45,244 bases of DNA. Origin: an uncultured Lachnospiraceae bacterium. GTDB taxonomy: Bacteria > Bacillota > Clostridia > Lachnospirales > Lachnospiraceae. Each line of letters begins with the position of its first letter. Positions within the stretch are counted from its first letter, which is position 1. The stretch lies in assembly GCA_946407765.1 (NCBI GenBank), contig CAMJPD010000005.1:1-45244 (forward strand). Reading direction: 5' to 3'. The notes under the pieces were generated by a model that worked only from the letters and a program-made list of their open reading frames with translations, was not told the DNA's origin and did no database searches. Below, one piece after another: positions 1-6,334 of this stretch. The position numbers were made by a program, and so were the translations under genes.

Positions 1-53
1 CCAAAAGCTTCTTTTATCAATTCTTCTGACTCACCCAATCTATAATATTTCAT
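1..53 (-). CDS. Partial CDS, N-terminus only, unknown product
   Basis: A minus-strand ATG at 53-51 is preceded by a near-perfect ribosome binding site (AGGAGG, 64-59) at 5-nt spacing. It opens a frame without stops to the window edge. The visible product begins MKYYRLGESEELIKEAF. That is too little to name a family. It lies 62 bp downstream of the HIRAN-domain gene on the same strand, so it is probably the next gene of the same operon. The call rests on the RBS and open frame alone. Confidence 0.6.
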   Translation of the reverse strand, partial: MKYYRLGESEELIKEAF

Positions 54-97
54 AAACACCTCCTATTTTTTCCTATAATCTATTCCATATTCCTCGT

Positions 98-109
98 GTC
101 GCCATTATT
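98..109 (-). repeat. AATAATGGCGAC motif, divergent copy of a dispersed post-stop element
   Basis: The minus strand reads AATAATGGCGAC six bases after the stop codon of the HIRAN-domain gene. It differs by one base from AATAATGGGGAC, found at 2315-2326, 3099-3110 and 41793-41804. No hairpin like those at the 2.3-kb and 3.0-kb copies follows it, so it is either a decayed copy or a chance match. Confidence 0.35.
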
Positions 110-115
110 CTTGAT

Positions 116-505
116 TTAGAAATCATAAAGGTAGATGCCTATGCCGATTTTCGTGAAGGAACCTTTTTGGTCAATTGATTTTACCTTGGCTTTTAAAAAT
201 TTGCCTGCGTCCATGAGTCGTGAAAATATTATGTTGTCCTTTTCGGGGATGTAGCCTAACTTTTCTTTATTTGCATTCTTAATCATGATAGCATTAGAAT
301 CAAATTTGCTGTCCTCGCGGACTAGAATCAGTTCATCTCCTTCCTTAATACTAGATATAACATTTTTATTTTCTAGGTGTGTTGTTCCTGCAATAAAAGT
401 ATCAAAGAGATGTATCTCTTGCGTAAGTGGCTTTATTATATTTCCTATACCATTCTTGGTTATTTCTGCTAGTGCAACGCTATCTATTTTAGACAATTCT
501 CCCAT
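116..505 (-). CDS. HIRAN-domain protein
   Basis: This 129-residue protein is almost entirely one HIRAN domain (roughly residues 30-127). Seen in the sequence are the typical F-x-AGTTH-like opening, a central GDELILVRE stretch, DSNAIMI, and LGYIPEKDN followed by a helix ending LMDAGK. HIRAN domains bind single-stranded or branched DNA ends in Rad5/HLTF-type proteins; free-standing bacterial versions are common but poorly studied. The start is supported by GGAG about 6 nt upstream. It lies 32 bp after the J-domain-like gene and 62 bp before the partial gene at the window edge, all on the same strand, which suggests one transcript. A role in DNA repair or stress response is inferred from the domain only. 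Confidence 0.8.
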   Translation of the reverse strand: MGELSKIDSVALAEITKNGIGNIIKPLTQEIHLFDTFIAGTTHLENKNVISSIKEGDELILVREDSKFDSNAIMIKNANKEKLGYIPEKDNIIFSRLMDAGKFLKAKVKSIDQKGSFTKIGIGIYLYDF

Positions 506-537
506 TTACTGCTCCATACGATTTACAATACTATATT

Positions 538-1296
538 TTAGTTGGTTTTTAAATCCTCTATTATTGATTCAAGTTCCTTTTTATATTCTTTATATTCCTC
601 TAGTTGTTTTTTGTTTTCTGCATGTTTTTCTTTTACTTTAGCATCGTCATATATCCAATCCTTATATGTATACGGAACATTAACCCTAATGTCCATAATT
701 TCATCTGTGATGTCATTTATCAACTCATCAAGATTATCGGCTGAAACATTAACAATAGGAATTATGTTGTTATCTTTTAGTTTTTTATTTAATAAGATAC
801 TTGCCTCACGTATAGCTTTTAAGTTATTGTTCCTATATGCATTATACACCTGACTCCATAATTTGCCTATATCCTCCCCAAATATATCCATGTCGCAACA
901 ATCTGGGTGAATTACTTTTGCAATCTTTCTATAAATCTTTTTTACTTCTTGTGTCTCATATGGTGAAACGTATTTTGCCTCTGTAGAACTTTTTAAATTA
1001 AACATCATTTTTTCAAGTTTAGTGTTGTATATAAGCATTTCTTTTTCTAATTCTAGATTTAATTCTACAGGCTTTATTTCTTCTCCATTGTTTTTCTTCT
1101 TCTGGATGTAAGTTATCATCTTTTTAAGCTTAACACACTCCATTTCTTCCTTAAAAATATCGATAACTTCATTACCAAAAAGCTTTTGATATTCTATTTC
1201 AAGATTATCACACACGCATAATAACTCATCCCTTTCAAAGATTAAGTCTTCATACTTTTCCATTTTTTCTGTATCTTCTAATATTATTTTTTCCAT
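538..1296 (-). CDS. J-domain-like coiled-coil protein
   Basis: A 252-residue protein. Residues about 115-170 look like a J-domain core: a basic helix containing IYRKIAKVIH leads into His-Pro-Asp at 130-132, the tripeptide needed to stimulate Hsp70, and is followed by LWSQVYNAYRNN, like J-domain helix III. Charged, probably coiled-coil segments flank it (about 1-100 and 205-250). Unlike DnaJ there is no Gly/Phe region or zinc domain. Its SD (GAGGAGAAA) overlaps the stop codon of the upstream Sel1 gene, which lies 7 bp away, so translation is probably coupled. The likely role is as a cochaperone adaptor (inference). No hsp70 gene is visible in the window. Confidence 0.65.
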   Translation of the reverse strand: MEKIILEDTEKMEKYEDLIFERDELLCVCDNLEIEYQKLFGNEVIDIFKEEMECVKLKKMITYIQKKKNNGEEIKPVELNLELEKEMLIYNTKLEKMMFNLKSSTEAKYVSPYETQEVKKIYRKIAKVIHPDCCDMDIFGEDIGKLWSQVYNAYRNNNLKAIREASILLNKKLKDNNIIPIVNVSADNLDELINDITDEIMDIRVNVPYTYKDWIYDDAKVKEKHAENKKQLEEYKEYKKELESIIEDLKTN

Positions 1297-1303
1297 GATA
1301 AAA

Positions 1304-2188
1304 CTATTTCTCCTCTATTTGAAAATTTTCAAGCTCGTAATAAATGGTCGATAAATTTTCTCCATCTATATTGGCTTTCTTCATAAAATCATCTATATCT
1401 CTATACCATGTTTTGCCAAATCTTATAACTATTCCACCATCTTCTAATGTAGACTCGACTTCATACTTATCATCATCGTAAACAAAACTTATTTTATGTG
1501 GAGTTTCTAACACAAAATATAAATCATAAAAATCAAAACGGGCTGGATCGAACTCCTTAACTTTATATAAATCCTTGATAAGCCATTTCATAATTGTAAA
1601 ATTACCGAAGAAACCATTCATAGTAATTCTTTCTGCGAGAGTTTCCTTGGCTTCTTCTAGAAGATTGCGAGCTTGGTCATTTTTTCCCTCTTCAATTTTA
1701 ATTTTGGCAAGTCTGGTATATATTTCTGGAATTATTGAGAAGGCTGAGATATCATCTTTGTGTTCATCATATAATTCTGTAATAATTTTTTTGTAACGCT
1801 CGTAGTCTTTTTGAACATAGTAACCATTCTTGTACATGTCGGCTACTTTATAGGCAGATATTGGATCACCCTTGGCTCTTGCCTTTTCATAATATTCAAA
1901 TGCCTTTTTATAATCTTTCTCGCCTGTGCGTCCATAATACCATATGTAGCCAAGTCCCATATATGCTGGAACATATTCTTGCAGTGCCGCCATCTCGTAA
2001 TATTTTATTGCGAGATCAAAATTTTGTTTTTCATAATAATAGCCACCAAGTTCCATCATGTACTTAGGTTCATTTGTTTTTTCTATAAGAAAAGAAAGGC
2101 TTTCTGTAAAAATAAATTCCTCATCTTCTGTTAGATTTGATTGATAAGCTAGGTCTCTAACATTTTTTAATGCTTCGTTTATGGTCAT
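1304..2188 (-). CDS. Sel1/TPR-repeat protein
   Basis: A 294-residue cytoplasmic-looking protein with no signal peptide. Residues about 38-155 hold helical Sel1-like repeats: YYEKQNFDLAIKYYEMAA, a GLGYIWYYGRTGEKDYKKAFEYYEKA unit split over two helices, then YKVADMYKNGYYVQKDYERYKK. Another helical pair lies at about 165-190. The C-terminal 80 residues form a non-repeat region rich in aromatic and acidic residues. Sel1 repeats are protein-interaction scaffolds. It is first in a cassette with the J-domain-like and HIRAN genes (gaps of 7 and 32 bp). The start follows a GGGGG-type SD. The partner is unknown. Confidence 0.75.
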   Translation of the reverse strand: MTINEALKNVRDLAYQSNLTEDEEFIFTESLSFLIEKTNEPKYMMELGGYYYEKQNFDLAIKYYEMAALQEYVPAYMGLGYIWYYGRTGEKDYKKAFEYYEKARAKGDPISAYKVADMYKNGYYVQKDYERYKKIITELYDEHKDDISAFSIIPEIYTRLAKIKIEEGKNDQARNLLEEAKETLAERITMNGFFGNFTIMKWLIKDLYKVKEFDPARFDFYDLYFVLETPHKISFVYDDDKYEVESTLEDGGIVIRFGKTWYRDIDDFMKKANIDGENLSTIYYELENFQIEEK

Positions 2189-2210
2189 ATATCCCCCTTT
2201 TATACTTAAT

Positions 2211-2219
2211 ATACTATCA
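2211..2219 (-). promoter_or_regulatory. Possible extended -10 promoter for the Sel1/J/HIRAN cassette
   Basis: The minus strand reads TGA-TAGTAT about 22 bp before the start of the Sel1 gene, the same extended -10 sequence as that upstream of the surface-protein gene at 36995. No good -35 box is visible, so confidence is low. Confidence 0.35.
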
Positions 2220-2256
2220 TATATTTTGCACTAAAAAACGGACAATATATATTCTT

Positions 2257-2327
2257 AAAATAAAAGCCAGGGGTTTAAGCCTGGCTTTGTGGTTAGTTTG
2301 GATAAATAACTTAGGTCCCCATTATTG
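2257..2327 (-). repeat. Dispersed post-stop element, copy A
   Basis: On the minus strand this begins AATAATGGGGAC five bases after the higA stop codon. It continues with GTTATTTATCCAAACTAA and ends in a hairpin plus T-rich tail. The same order of parts occurs at 3010-3111 after the uridine-kinase-like gene. The two copies match closely outside a short internal duplication in the other copy. Confidence 0.65.
2263..2288 (-). terminator. Intrinsic terminator of higBA
   Basis: A perfect 9-bp stem (AAAGCCAGG at 2263-2271 with CCTGGCTTT at 2280-2288) has an 8-nt loop. On the minus strand it is followed by a T-rich run (TATTTTAA). It lies 44 bp after the higA stop. The T tract is short, but the stem is strong for this AT-rich genome. 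Confidence 0.75.
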
Positions 2328-2331
2328 TGTA

Positions 2332-2604
2332 TTAAGCAAATTGTAAATCTAACTTTTTGCCAAATGCGTGTGCAATACGATTTAGCATCTCGATGGTAGG
2401 GTTTGCATCTCCATTTTCAAGTCTGCTGATATCTGCCTGGCTGATTCCAGTAAGTTTTGATAATTCAACTTGGGTCATATTCTTTTCTTCTCTTGCTTTT
2501 AGCATTTCACGAATAACTTGATATTCTGGTTCAAGGCTATCAAACTCCTTCTTGAAATTAGGATTTTTTAATTGTTCCTTTAATGTTTCTCTGAAATTTT
2601 TCAT
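2332..2604 (-). CDS. higA: HigA-family antitoxin (XRE helix-turn-helix)
   Basis: A 90-residue antitoxin. Residues about 35-88 form an XRE-type helix-turn-helix: the helices around KNMTQVELSKLTGISQADIS carry the turn, followed by RLENGDANPTIEMLNRIA. It should bind and neutralise the HigB-like toxin encoded just upstream and repress the promoter through the palindrome at 2973-2992. Its ATG overlaps the toxin stop by 4 bp, so translation is coupled. The toxin-first order is the usual one for HigBA, whereas most type II systems place the antitoxin first. A terminator follows within 50 bp, so the pair forms its own transcription unit. Confidence 0.88.
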   Translation of the reverse strand: MKNFRETLKEQLKNPNFKKEFDSLEPEYQVIREMLKAREEKNMTQVELSKLTGISQADISRLENGDANPTIEMLNRIAHAFGKKLDLQFA

Positions 2605-2963
2605 ACTTTATTTTCTCCCTCCCCGTATCTCTTTATATAATCATCTCTATACTTTTTTGCAATGTCTATGACATCTTGTGGTGTCTTTTCAGTTTTCTTT
2701 CTAAAACCATTTGTTAAAATAATCTTTTTTCCGATAACAAAAAAATATAAAACTCTACTGATATCTGTCCCAACCCTTGCCCTCAATTCAAATATACCAT
2801 CTTCTAGCGGCTTAGAATGTGGTTCCCTTAAAAGATTTCCAAATTCTTCAAGTAATAAAATTTCTCTTGACATTTTTGCTTGCAGTTTTACATCTTCAGA
2901 TAGTAAATACTCTTCAGCTGGTTTCGTGCCATCTTCTTTTTCGTAATATAGTACTTCAAACAT
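2601..2963 (-). CDS. higB: HigB/RelE-family toxin (Gp49-like)
   Basis: This 120-residue toxin belongs to the RelE superfamily, Gp49/HigB branch. These are ribosome-dependent mRNA interferases. Visible family features are the start MFEVLYYEKEDGTKPAEEYL, a central FGNLLREPHSKPLEDGIFELRAR-type segment with its conserved LE-x-GI-x-ELR core, a strand RVLYFFV, and NGFRKKTEKTPQDVIDIA carrying basic catalytic-type residues near the C-terminus. The length is normal. The start is fixed by family N-termini. The -10 box ends only 6 bp before the ATG, so the mRNA is predicted to lack a leader and no SD is present (see findings). Confidence 0.88.
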   Translation of the reverse strand: MFEVLYYEKEDGTKPAEEYLLSEDVKLQAKMSREILLLEEFGNLLREPHSKPLEDGIFELRARVGTDISRVLYFFVIGKKIILTNGFRKKTEKTPQDVIDIAKKYRDDYIKRYGEGENKV

Positions 2964-2969
2964 ATTTTT

Positions 2970-2998
2970 ATTATATGTGATATATCACATATTGTCAA
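2970..2998 (-). promoter_or_regulatory. Consensus SigA promoter of higBA
   Basis: The minus strand reads TTGACA (2998-2993), a 17-bp spacer, then TATAAT (2975-2970). Both boxes are perfect consensus. The -10 ends 6 bp from the higB ATG. The expected transcription start is therefore at or next to the A of the start codon. Confidence 0.9.
2973..2992. promoter_or_regulatory. 20-bp palindromic operator in the higBA promoter spacer
   Basis: A perfect inverted repeat with half-site ATATGTGATA fills the spacer between -35 and -10 and reaches into the -10. A HigA dimer bound here would block RNA polymerase directly, as expected for autoregulated toxin-antitoxin operons. No second copy was noticed in the window. 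Confidence 0.8.
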
Positions 2999-3009
2999 GT
3001 GCCACATTT

Positions 3010-3111
3010 AAAATAATAGCCAGGTTTTGCAACCTGGCTATGTGATTAGTTTAGATAAAAGAGACGGTTTGGATAAACAACTCCGTCACCATTATTTCGT
3101 CCCCATTATTG
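3010..3111 (-). repeat. Dispersed post-stop element, copy B
   Basis: The minus strand reads AATAATGGGGAC, then a second AATAATGGTGACGGAG, then GTTGTTTATCCAAAC, TAAACTAATCACA and an 11-bp hairpin with a T-rich tail. The order is the same as copy A (2257-2327), with an internal duplication of about 30 bp. The first motif overlaps the kinase gene: its AATAA supplies the TAA stop codon. Confidence 0.65.
3016..3041 (-). terminator. Intrinsic terminator after the uridine-kinase-like gene
   Basis: A perfect 11-bp stem (ATAGCCAGGTT, 3016-3026, with AACCTGGCTAT, 3031-3041) has a 4-nt loop TTGC and is followed on the minus strand by TATTTTAA. The stem sequence is related to the one at 2263-2288. Confidence 0.75.
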
Positions 3112-3669
3112 GGTCACTAATATAAGGTCTGATTGTGATTTGATTTTTAGTTCTTCAAAATAGCGGTTTTCAAATGGAACCCACATGGATAAAAACTTAT
3201 CATAGGTGTTTGGATTTCGCTTTTTAAGTCTTTCTAATTGAAGATCTTCATCTATATCTATAAAAATTTTCATATCTACATAGTCGCTAAGTTTTGGATG
3301 TGATGAGTATGAGCCTTCAAGAATTAAAATTTCACCAACATCTATATTAACTTCTTGCATGAACTTATCACTGTGGCAGTCATATGGGATATAACAAACT
3401 TCTCCTTCTTCTTTATATGGCTGGAGAATCGTATTTATAACTTGATTAAAATCCATATGACTTGCTGTCATGTTCATCCAGTTCTTATCTCTCTTATCAA
3501 ATGGCAGATAAAAATCATCCATGTGAACTACATTGCAGTTAAGTTCTTCTTGCAATCTACTTGCAAGAGTTGATTTGCCTCCTGCGCATGGTCCATCAAT
3601 AGAAATGACATATGGAGCTTTTTTGTCTATAACTAAATTTTTTATTTTTTCTATACTACTATCAATCAT
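3106..3669 (-). CDS. Uridine kinase-like P-loop nucleoside kinase
   Basis: This 187-residue protein has a Walker A GPCAGGKST near residues 26-34, a substrate-side MDDFYLPFDKRD motif near 50-61, and ILILEGSYSSHP (Walker B-like) near 115. The lid-type LQLERLKKRNP segment and a terminal W-x-P-x-E-x-RYFEE are typical of the uridine kinase/phosphoribulokinase superfamily. It probably phosphorylates uridine/cytidine or a related nucleoside, but small stand-alone members of this group are often unassigned. A TATAAT (3688-3683) lies 13 bp before the ATG and no SD is visible, so the leader should be only about 6 nt. The last codon and stop lie inside repeat element B. Confidence 0.75.
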   Translation of the reverse strand: MIDSSIEKIKNLVIDKKAPYVISIDGPCAGGKSTLASRLQEELNCNVVHMDDFYLPFDKRDKNWMNMTASHMDFNQVINTILQPYKEEGEVCYIPYDCHSDKFMQEVNIDVGEILILEGSYSSHPKLSDYVDMKIFIDIDEDLQLERLKKRNPNTYDKFLSMWVPFENRYFEELKIKSQSDLILVTQ

Positions 3670-3682
3670 ATAAACAAATAAT

Positions 3683-3688
3683 ATTATA
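3683..3688 (-). promoter_or_regulatory. -10 box of the uridine-kinase-like gene
   Basis: A minus-strand TATAAT lies 13 bp upstream of the start codon. No clear -35 is present at 17 bp. The implied 5' leader is about 6 nt, too short for a normal SD. Confidence 0.5.
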
Positions 3689-3735
3689 CTACATTAATTA
3701 GATTTTATTAATTATGGTTTTCTAGATAGTAAAAA

Positions 3736-3764
3736 TTGACTAAATTTCGTATAAGCACTATACT
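3736..3764 (+). promoter_or_regulatory. Promoter of the plus-strand surface-protein gene
   Basis: The plus strand reads TTGACT (3736-3741), a 17-bp spacer, then TATACT (3759-3764). It lies 38 bp before the ATG at 3803. GAGG (3792-3795) serves as SD. This is the only plus-strand promoter I can pair with a gene here. Confidence 0.75.
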
Positions 3765-3802
3765 TAAGATAACAATAATCTAATGTTCTGTGAGGAATAT
3801 GA

Positions 3803-6280
3803 ATGTTTAAAAATATAAAGAAACGCACCGCATGGGTTATCATCATTGCTTTGCTTATTGCAAACACATTTGGAACGACTATGGCAAGTTCTCTTAATGA
3901 TGCTATTCCAAATGCGATTGATAATATTGATGAAGCGCTGGCCAATGATGAAAAAATTAAAGAAGCCGAAGCTAAAACCAATGAAATAAATATTACTGAG
4001 GACACTGAAAGTGTTGAAAGTGATGAAGAGTCTAAAAATGCTGAAGATACTAAAGGCACTAAAAATTCTAGTGATGCTAATGCTACTTCTGATGAAACTT
4101 CTGAAATAAAAAACAAGGAAGATGCTAACATAGAAGACACAGAGACTGAGGAAGAAACTTCACCTGAAGTTGTGGAGGAACCTGAAGATCCTGCTGATTA
4201 TGAAGGCGAAGCAGAGGTTGATGATGAAATAGAGATTGAGACTGAGACTGAAACCGAAACGGAGATGGAGTTAGAGAGTGAAAGCGAATCCGAGGCCGAG
4301 ATAGAATCCGAAGCCGAGATAGAAACCGAAGTAGAAACTGAGGCTGAGACCGAGACCGAAACGGAAATAGAGAGTGAAAGCGAAGCAGCGACTGAGACAG
4401 AGCATGTGACTACAGCAGAAAATGCTGAAACTGCAGAAGAAACCACAGCAGAAATCAGAATAAGTACTGATAGTGAAGTAGACGAAGAATCTGAAAATCC
4501 AGAAACTGATGACCTAGATAATATTGAAATAGCAACTGAATCTGAAGCAATAGAAACCGTAGATACAAAACTAGCTGAGGCTAATGGAACCTGGGCATAT
4601 TGGTATATAGATAATAATAATGTAATTCATTTTGCAGCATCTGCCCCTACTGGCTCATATTCATGGCAAGGAACCTGCGGTGACAGCCCAAGGACTTACG
4701 GACCTGATTACACTACTATTTCAGGACAAAATAAAAGAAAAACTATTACTAAAGTAGTTATAGAAGATAATCTGACTCCAGGTGCAGACCTTTCAAGTTG
4801 GTTTGACTACTGCCATAATCTTGAAGAGATAGTAGGATTTGAAAAAGTAAATACAAGTAATGTTACTAATATGGAATCAATGTTTAATTCTTGTTTCAAA
4901 CTAAAAACAAAAATTGATTTTTCTACCAAGAATGTAAGCAAAGTCACAAAAATTCGCGGTATGTTTTACCAGTGCCATGAACTAGAAGAAGTAAATGTGC
5001 GTGGATTCAAAGTTGAAAATATGGACATTTTAAATTATACATTCAGCGAGTGCTATAAAATAGTTGAACTAGATTTATCAACATGGGATTTATCTAAAGT
5101 TACTGAAGCAGAAAACATGTTCCGCGACTGTTATTCACTTACTAGTATAAAATTTGGAAATTTTGAAAATTTTAGAGATGTCTATCGCCAAAGCGAATTA
5201 TTTATGAACTGCAGATCACTTATAGTTCTTGATTATACCACATATGTTCCATACAGAAAAAACCATCCATTCGATGGCTCTACATGGTGTGGTATGTATG
5301 ATTACTTCCATGGTTGTTCAAATCTTATGACTATATATGTTAAAGAAGATTTTATTGTTGGTGCTGACATAGGTGTTGGAACTAGCGATATGTTTACTGG
5401 TTGCACAAAACTTTTTGGTGGAAATGAAACTAAGTGGACAAGTAGTAAGACTGATGGAACTTATGCAAAACGTGATATACCAGGAAGCAAAGGATACTTT
5501 ACAAGCACTTATGTTAAATTAGCATTTGCTGCTAATGGCGGAAGTGGAACTATGAATCCCATAGAAGCAAGTCTTAATGATACTATCAATCTTCCATCTT
5601 GTTCATTTACAAGAAGTGGATATACTTTTGAAAATTGGACTGATGGTTTTGGAAATACATATAATGTAGGCGATCCATTCTCAATTGGAAAATATACTGT
5701 TCTACTTGCTAACTGGACTGGTGGTGGTGGTGGCGGCGGTGGTGGTGGCGGCGGTGGTGGCGGCGGTGGCGGCGGCGGTGGCGGCGGTGGTGGTGGTTCT
5801 ACCACATCGCTTAGTAGCCAGATGCCAACTGCTCCTATTTATTATGCACATTCAATAAAAAAATTTAATGAGGTTACTTATTTTGGTGAGTATGCATGGG
5901 TTCAAAATCCAACAAGTAAAGATTGGATCTTACATATATTAAAAATTCCAGGACAAACATATGTTGCTAAGAATGGTTTTTATGCTGTAGAAACAACTGC
6001 TGTAGCAGGACCTTATCTAAATAATGCAGGTAAAAAATCTTACAACACATATTATTTTAATGATGATGGAATTATGGTAACAGGATGGGTCGTGGCAACA
6101 GATGGAAATAAATATTTCTTCGATATGTCAGATAAAGATGAAAAAGGAAGAATGGCTGTTGGCTGGAAACAGATTGATGGAACTTGGTATTATTTCATTG
6201 AAGAAGGAAGTTTACTTAGAGGCGGCTACACACCTGATGGTTATTATGTAGATTCAGAAGGCAAATATAATCCGCAATAA
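3803..6280 (+). CDS. Secreted BspA-type leucine-rich surface protein with poly-Gly linker and cell-wall-binding repeats
   Basis: An 825-residue exported protein. Order of parts: signal peptide (about 1-30); a very acidic region (about 40-260) containing PEDPADYEGE and a Glu-Ser/Glu-Thr dipeptide tract at about 140-200; BspA/DUF285-type repeats (about 345-480) with recurring MF-x-x-C-x-x-L units such as NMESMFNSCFKL; an InlB-like beta-grasp repeat with YTFENW (about 575-635); 26 consecutive glycines (640-665); and C-terminal choline-binding-like repeats (MVTGWV, MAVGWKQIDGTWYYF). It is probably held on the wall non-covalently and may bind host or matrix ligands (inference). The ATG at 3803 has SD GAGG at 7 nt; the ATG at 3799 reads into a stop. 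It is the only plus-strand gene in the window. Confidence 0.85.
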   Translation: MFKNIKKRTAWVIIIALLIANTFGTTMASSLNDAIPNAIDNIDEALANDEKIKEAEAKTNEINITEDTESVESDEESKNAEDTKGTKNSSDANATSDETSEIKNKEDANIEDTETEEETSPEVVEEPEDPADYEGEAEVDDEIEIETETETETEMELESESESEAEIESEAEIETEVETEAETETETEIESESEAATETEHVTTAENAETAEETTAEIRISTDSEVDEESENPETDDLDNIEIATESEAIETVDTKLAEANGTWAYWYIDNNNVIHFAASAPTGSYSWQGTCGDSPRTYGPDYTTISGQNKRKTITKVVIEDNLTPGADLSSWFDYCHNLEEIVGFEKVNTSNVTNMESMFNSCFKLKTKIDFSTKNVSKVTKIRGMFYQCHELEEVNVRGFKVENMDILNYTFSECYKIVELDLSTWDLSKVTEAENMFRDCYSLTSIKFGNFENFRDVYRQSELFMNCRSLIVLDYTTYVPYRKNHPFDGSTWCGMYDYFHGCSNLMTIYVKEDFIVGADIGVGTSDMFTGCTKLFGGNETKWTSSKTDGTYAKRDIPGSKGYFTSTYVKLAFAANGGSGTMNPIEASLNDTINLPSCSFTRSGYTFENWTDGFGNTYNVGDPFSIGKYTVLLANWTGGGGGGGGGGGGGGGGGGGGGGGGGGSTTSLSSQMPTAPIYYAHSIKKFNEVTYFGEYAWVQNPTSKDWILHILKIPGQTYVAKNGFYAVETTAVAGPYLNNAGKKSYNTYYFNDDGIMVTGWVVATDGNKYFFDMSDKDEKGRMAVGWKQIDGTWYYFIEEGSLLRGGYTPDGYYVDSEGKYNPQ
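5720..5797 (+). repeat. (GGY)26 trinucleotide repeat encoding 26 glycines
   Basis: There are 26 uninterrupted GGT/GGC codons in the surface-protein gene, between the InlB-like repeat and the cell-wall-binding part. No GGA or GGG is used, so the tract is a strict trinucleotide repeat. Gain or loss of units would change linker length without breaking the frame. Confidence 0.95.
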
Positions 6281-6290
6281 AACTGGTAAA

Positions 6291-6330
6291 CTTAATAAGA
6301 CTTAATAGAATCTAATAGAGCTTAATATAA
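6291..6330 (+). repeat. Four 10-bp tandem units (consensus CTTAATAGAA)
   Basis: Copies start at 6291, 6301, 6311 and 6321 in the gap between the convergent surface-protein and pyruvate kinase genes. The third copy is diverged. No convincing terminator hairpin is visible in this 54-bp gap for either gene. Confidence 0.6.
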
Positions 6331-6334
6331 CTTG

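Noticed and set aside
2601..2963. Reading the toxin gene as part of a defence island with the HIRAN cassette
   Set aside because: higBA has its own promoter and terminator, so the two units are only neighbours. No nuclease, helicase or methylase gene is present to support a shared defence role.
4198..4446. Minus-strand Ser/Val alternating ORF
   Set aside because: It is the reverse complement of the Glu-Ser/Glu-Thr tract of the plus-strand surface gene.
5509..5805. Minus-strand 98-residue ORF with a long poly-proline run
   Set aside because: It is the complement of the poly-glycine repeat inside a well-supported plus-strand gene and has no SD or family match.
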